Shown here piece by piece: positions 43,866-45,180 of a DNA stretch of 45,180 nucleotides (position 1 is the stretch's first letter; the number at the start of each line of letters is the position of its first letter). Source of the DNA: Opitutales bacterium (lineage in GTDB: Bacteria; Verrucomicrobiota; Verrucomicrobiia; Opitutales; JAJFLR01); assembly GCA_021772565.1 (NCBI GenBank), contig JAJFLR010000098.1, positions 1-45,180 of the forward strand, in the 5' to 3' direction. The notes beneath the pieces were generated by a model. That model had not been told where the DNA came from. It searched no databases and saw only the letters and a list, made by a program, of their open reading frames with translations. The translations under genes and the position numbers were made by a program.

Positions 43866-44708
43866 ATGATTTTACGATTTTTAATATTCATTATTATAAG
43901 CCACCTCGTTCAAGCTTCACCATTACGAATAGTTGGTTCCGATCTATTACGTGATGTGATAAAAGAATCCTCATTGAGTCAATTAAATCGTGAAGTGTCT
44001 GTAACACTCGATGGTAGTAGTTTAGCATTGGAAGATATTAAATCAAATAACGCTGACATTGCAATCATTGCACTACCCCAGGATATTAGTCCACCAGCAG
44101 ATAATTTGGAATCCGTAACATTTGCATTTCAAATTGTTGTAATAGCTGTTTCTGCTTCAAACCCACTAGAAGAAATTAGCTTAAATCAAATTGCATCAAT
44201 ATACAGTGTTAATCAAAAACTGGATATCACAAATTGGGGCGCAATTGGTTTAACTGGCGCATGGCAAGGTAGAAATATTTCTATAAATTCTGTAAGCAAT
44301 GCACCTGGTGTAGGATTGGAGTTAATTAAATATACTGTCCTGAAGAATGCAATTATGAAGCCACTCATAAAATACTGGGATAATCCTAATGAATTGGTCA
44401 ACTATCTGTCTAACGACTTGTCAGCCATTGCTGTTTTACCCTCAATTCCAAATGATAATTCGATAAAAGTGTTATCACTGTCAAAAAAAGATGGTGAATA
44501 TTCATTTAGCCCAACATTGGAAAATATTAGTTTTGGTGACTATCCAATTCGCATGCCTTTTTATTTAGTCTATAATAAAGACAGAAAAGTTGAATTAAAT
44601 AGTATATTTAAAATTTTGTATAGTAATGAAATTGCAGATAAAATTCTTCTTAGTAACCTAAACCCATTGCCTGAAAGCGTCAGAAAACAGAGACTGGAAG
44701 AATACTAA
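43866..44708 (+). CDS. PstS-like periplasmic substrate-binding protein
   Basis: 280 residues with a signal peptide (1-17, ending VQA). The mature start LRIVGSDLLRDVI and the segments SVTLDGSSLALEDIKSNNAD, ITNWGAIGLTGAWQGRNISI and FYLVYNKDRKVELNSIFKIL follow the PstS/SBP_bac_11 pattern of phosphate-binding proteins. The usual phosphate-contact motifs (a GSGAG/GSS-type turn) are only partly kept, and no Pst transporter genes follow. It may serve as a signalling or carbohydrate-system accessory protein. It sits 66 bases after the tyrosine kinase gene. Confidence 0.75.
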   Translation: MILRFLIFIIISHLVQASPLRIVGSDLLRDVIKESSLSQLNREVSVTLDGSSLALEDIKSNNADIAIIALPQDISPPADNLESVTFAFQIVVIAVSASNPLEEISLNQIASIYSVNQKLDITNWGAIGLTGAWQGRNISINSVSNAPGVGLELIKYTVLKNAIMKPLIKYWDNPNELVNYLSNDLSAIAVLPSIPNDNSIKVLSLSKKDGEYSFSPTLENISFGDYPIRMPFYLVYNKDRKVELNSIFKILYSNEIADKILLSNLNPLPESVRKQRLEEY

Positions 44709-45180
44709 TTAGCATTCAGATTATAAATTGAATTATATCGTGTAGACAGCTGTGATAGCAGATCAATAATCCATCAAAGAACCCGATTTACACCTACATT
44801 GTAAATATCCCATTTCGATCTGCATAACATTAATATATTAAATTTATTCATTTTTAATTTTTTTAAATGTATAAAACTTTATTAAAATCGCAAATATTAC
44901 CAATAATTACAACAGAATGAGCAGTTTCAGGAACTGTTGTAGCTGTGAGTCATAATAGATTCCTAACCACTAAAACTCAGACCTCAGTAGTATAGGGTCT
45001 GATGGGCAGAGATAAAACGCAAATACAAATCCTGTTTTACAATTGCAAAGATGTATGTGTAAACACTCCCATGGATGATGGAAGAAATAATACCAAAACA
45101 TCAACTATCACGGCAATGTATTATAGGCGTGGACAAGAAAAATCCAGTCTTTACGGTTTTTCGAGAGCTAAAAAATAAGC
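44709..45180. other. Right-edge intergenic region
   Basis: Mostly AT-rich without a recognised gene. Small inverted repeats are visible: CAGTT-TCAGG-AACTG (near 44920) and CAGACC-N12-GGTCTG (near 44980-45003). A short open frame at 45002-45178 is listed separately. Confidence 0.4.
45002..45178 (+). CDS. Possible small ORF, 58 residues
   Basis: ATG at 45002 to TAA at 45176-45178. The product starts MGRDKTQIQILFYN and is basic toward its end (FSRAKK). I recognise no family, there is no Shine-Dalgarno, and two cysteines in YNCKDVCV are the only notable feature. It could be chance. Confidence 0.2.
   Translation: MGRDKTQIQILFYNCKDVCVNTPMDDGRNNTKTSTITAMYYRRGQEKSSLYGFSRAKK

Noticed and set aside
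43866-44708. Complete phosphate uptake operon
   Set aside because: Only the binding protein is present; no pstC, pstA or pstB follows before the window ends.

Overview
The window is AT-rich chromosomal DNA that most resembles a Verrucomicrobiota bacterium, probably of the Opitutae side. This is inference from gene content, not from a marker gene. The clues are several secreted proteins ending in a PEP-CTERM sorting tail of the 'VPEP..YAA..G.GA....YRRR' type, a DUF1800 protein followed directly by a DUF1501 twin-arginine protein, very large secreted repeat proteins, and an exopolysaccharide-type locus headed by a sigma-54 response regulator. Few genes have a clear Shine-Dalgarno sequence, and two have promoters that imply almost leaderless mRNAs. 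I saw no rRNA or tRNA gene and no exosortase gene, although the sorting tails require one elsewhere.

Layout. 1-1274: a four-helix-bundle (S23/IVS-type) gene surrounded by three arrays of 7- and 8-bp tandem repeats. 1300-3724: thiH, a rhomboid protease and a BrnT/BrnA toxin-antitoxin pair. 3909-11372: one secreted protein of 2487 residues made of ten cadherin-like modules and seven internalin-like leucine-rich blocks. 11413-12624: a DUF4143 ATPase behind a perfect 17-bp inverted-repeat operator. 12660-20750: an accessory island with two paralogous pairs of PEP-CTERM proteins, two silent PEP-CTERM tail fragments, two toxin-antitoxin-like pairs and many palindromic and dispersed repeats. 20752-24551: a LolA-like protein, a frameshifted PEP-CTERM pseudogene, purQ and a secreted alpha/beta hydrolase. 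24909-32764: a six-fold PA14 protein fused to DUF1800, with its DUF1501 partner. 32868-36139: a minor-pilin cluster. 36216-36668: an EF-hand protein. 36965-44708: a sigma-54 response regulator, GT-C-like membrane protein, outer-membrane barrel, Wzc-type tyrosine autokinase and PstS-like binding protein.

How it fits together. Much of the window encodes cell-surface and export functions: adhesin-like repeat proteins, PEP-CTERM cargo, pilins and polysaccharide production. PEP-CTERM sorting and exopolysaccharide production are linked in known systems, so the last 8 kb is a plausible functional partner of the PEP-CTERM island. The most unusual structures are the inverted heptamer arrays around the four-helix gene, the roughly 290-bp-period array of silent PEP-CTERM tails below an intact copy, and repeated structured elements attached to those genes.
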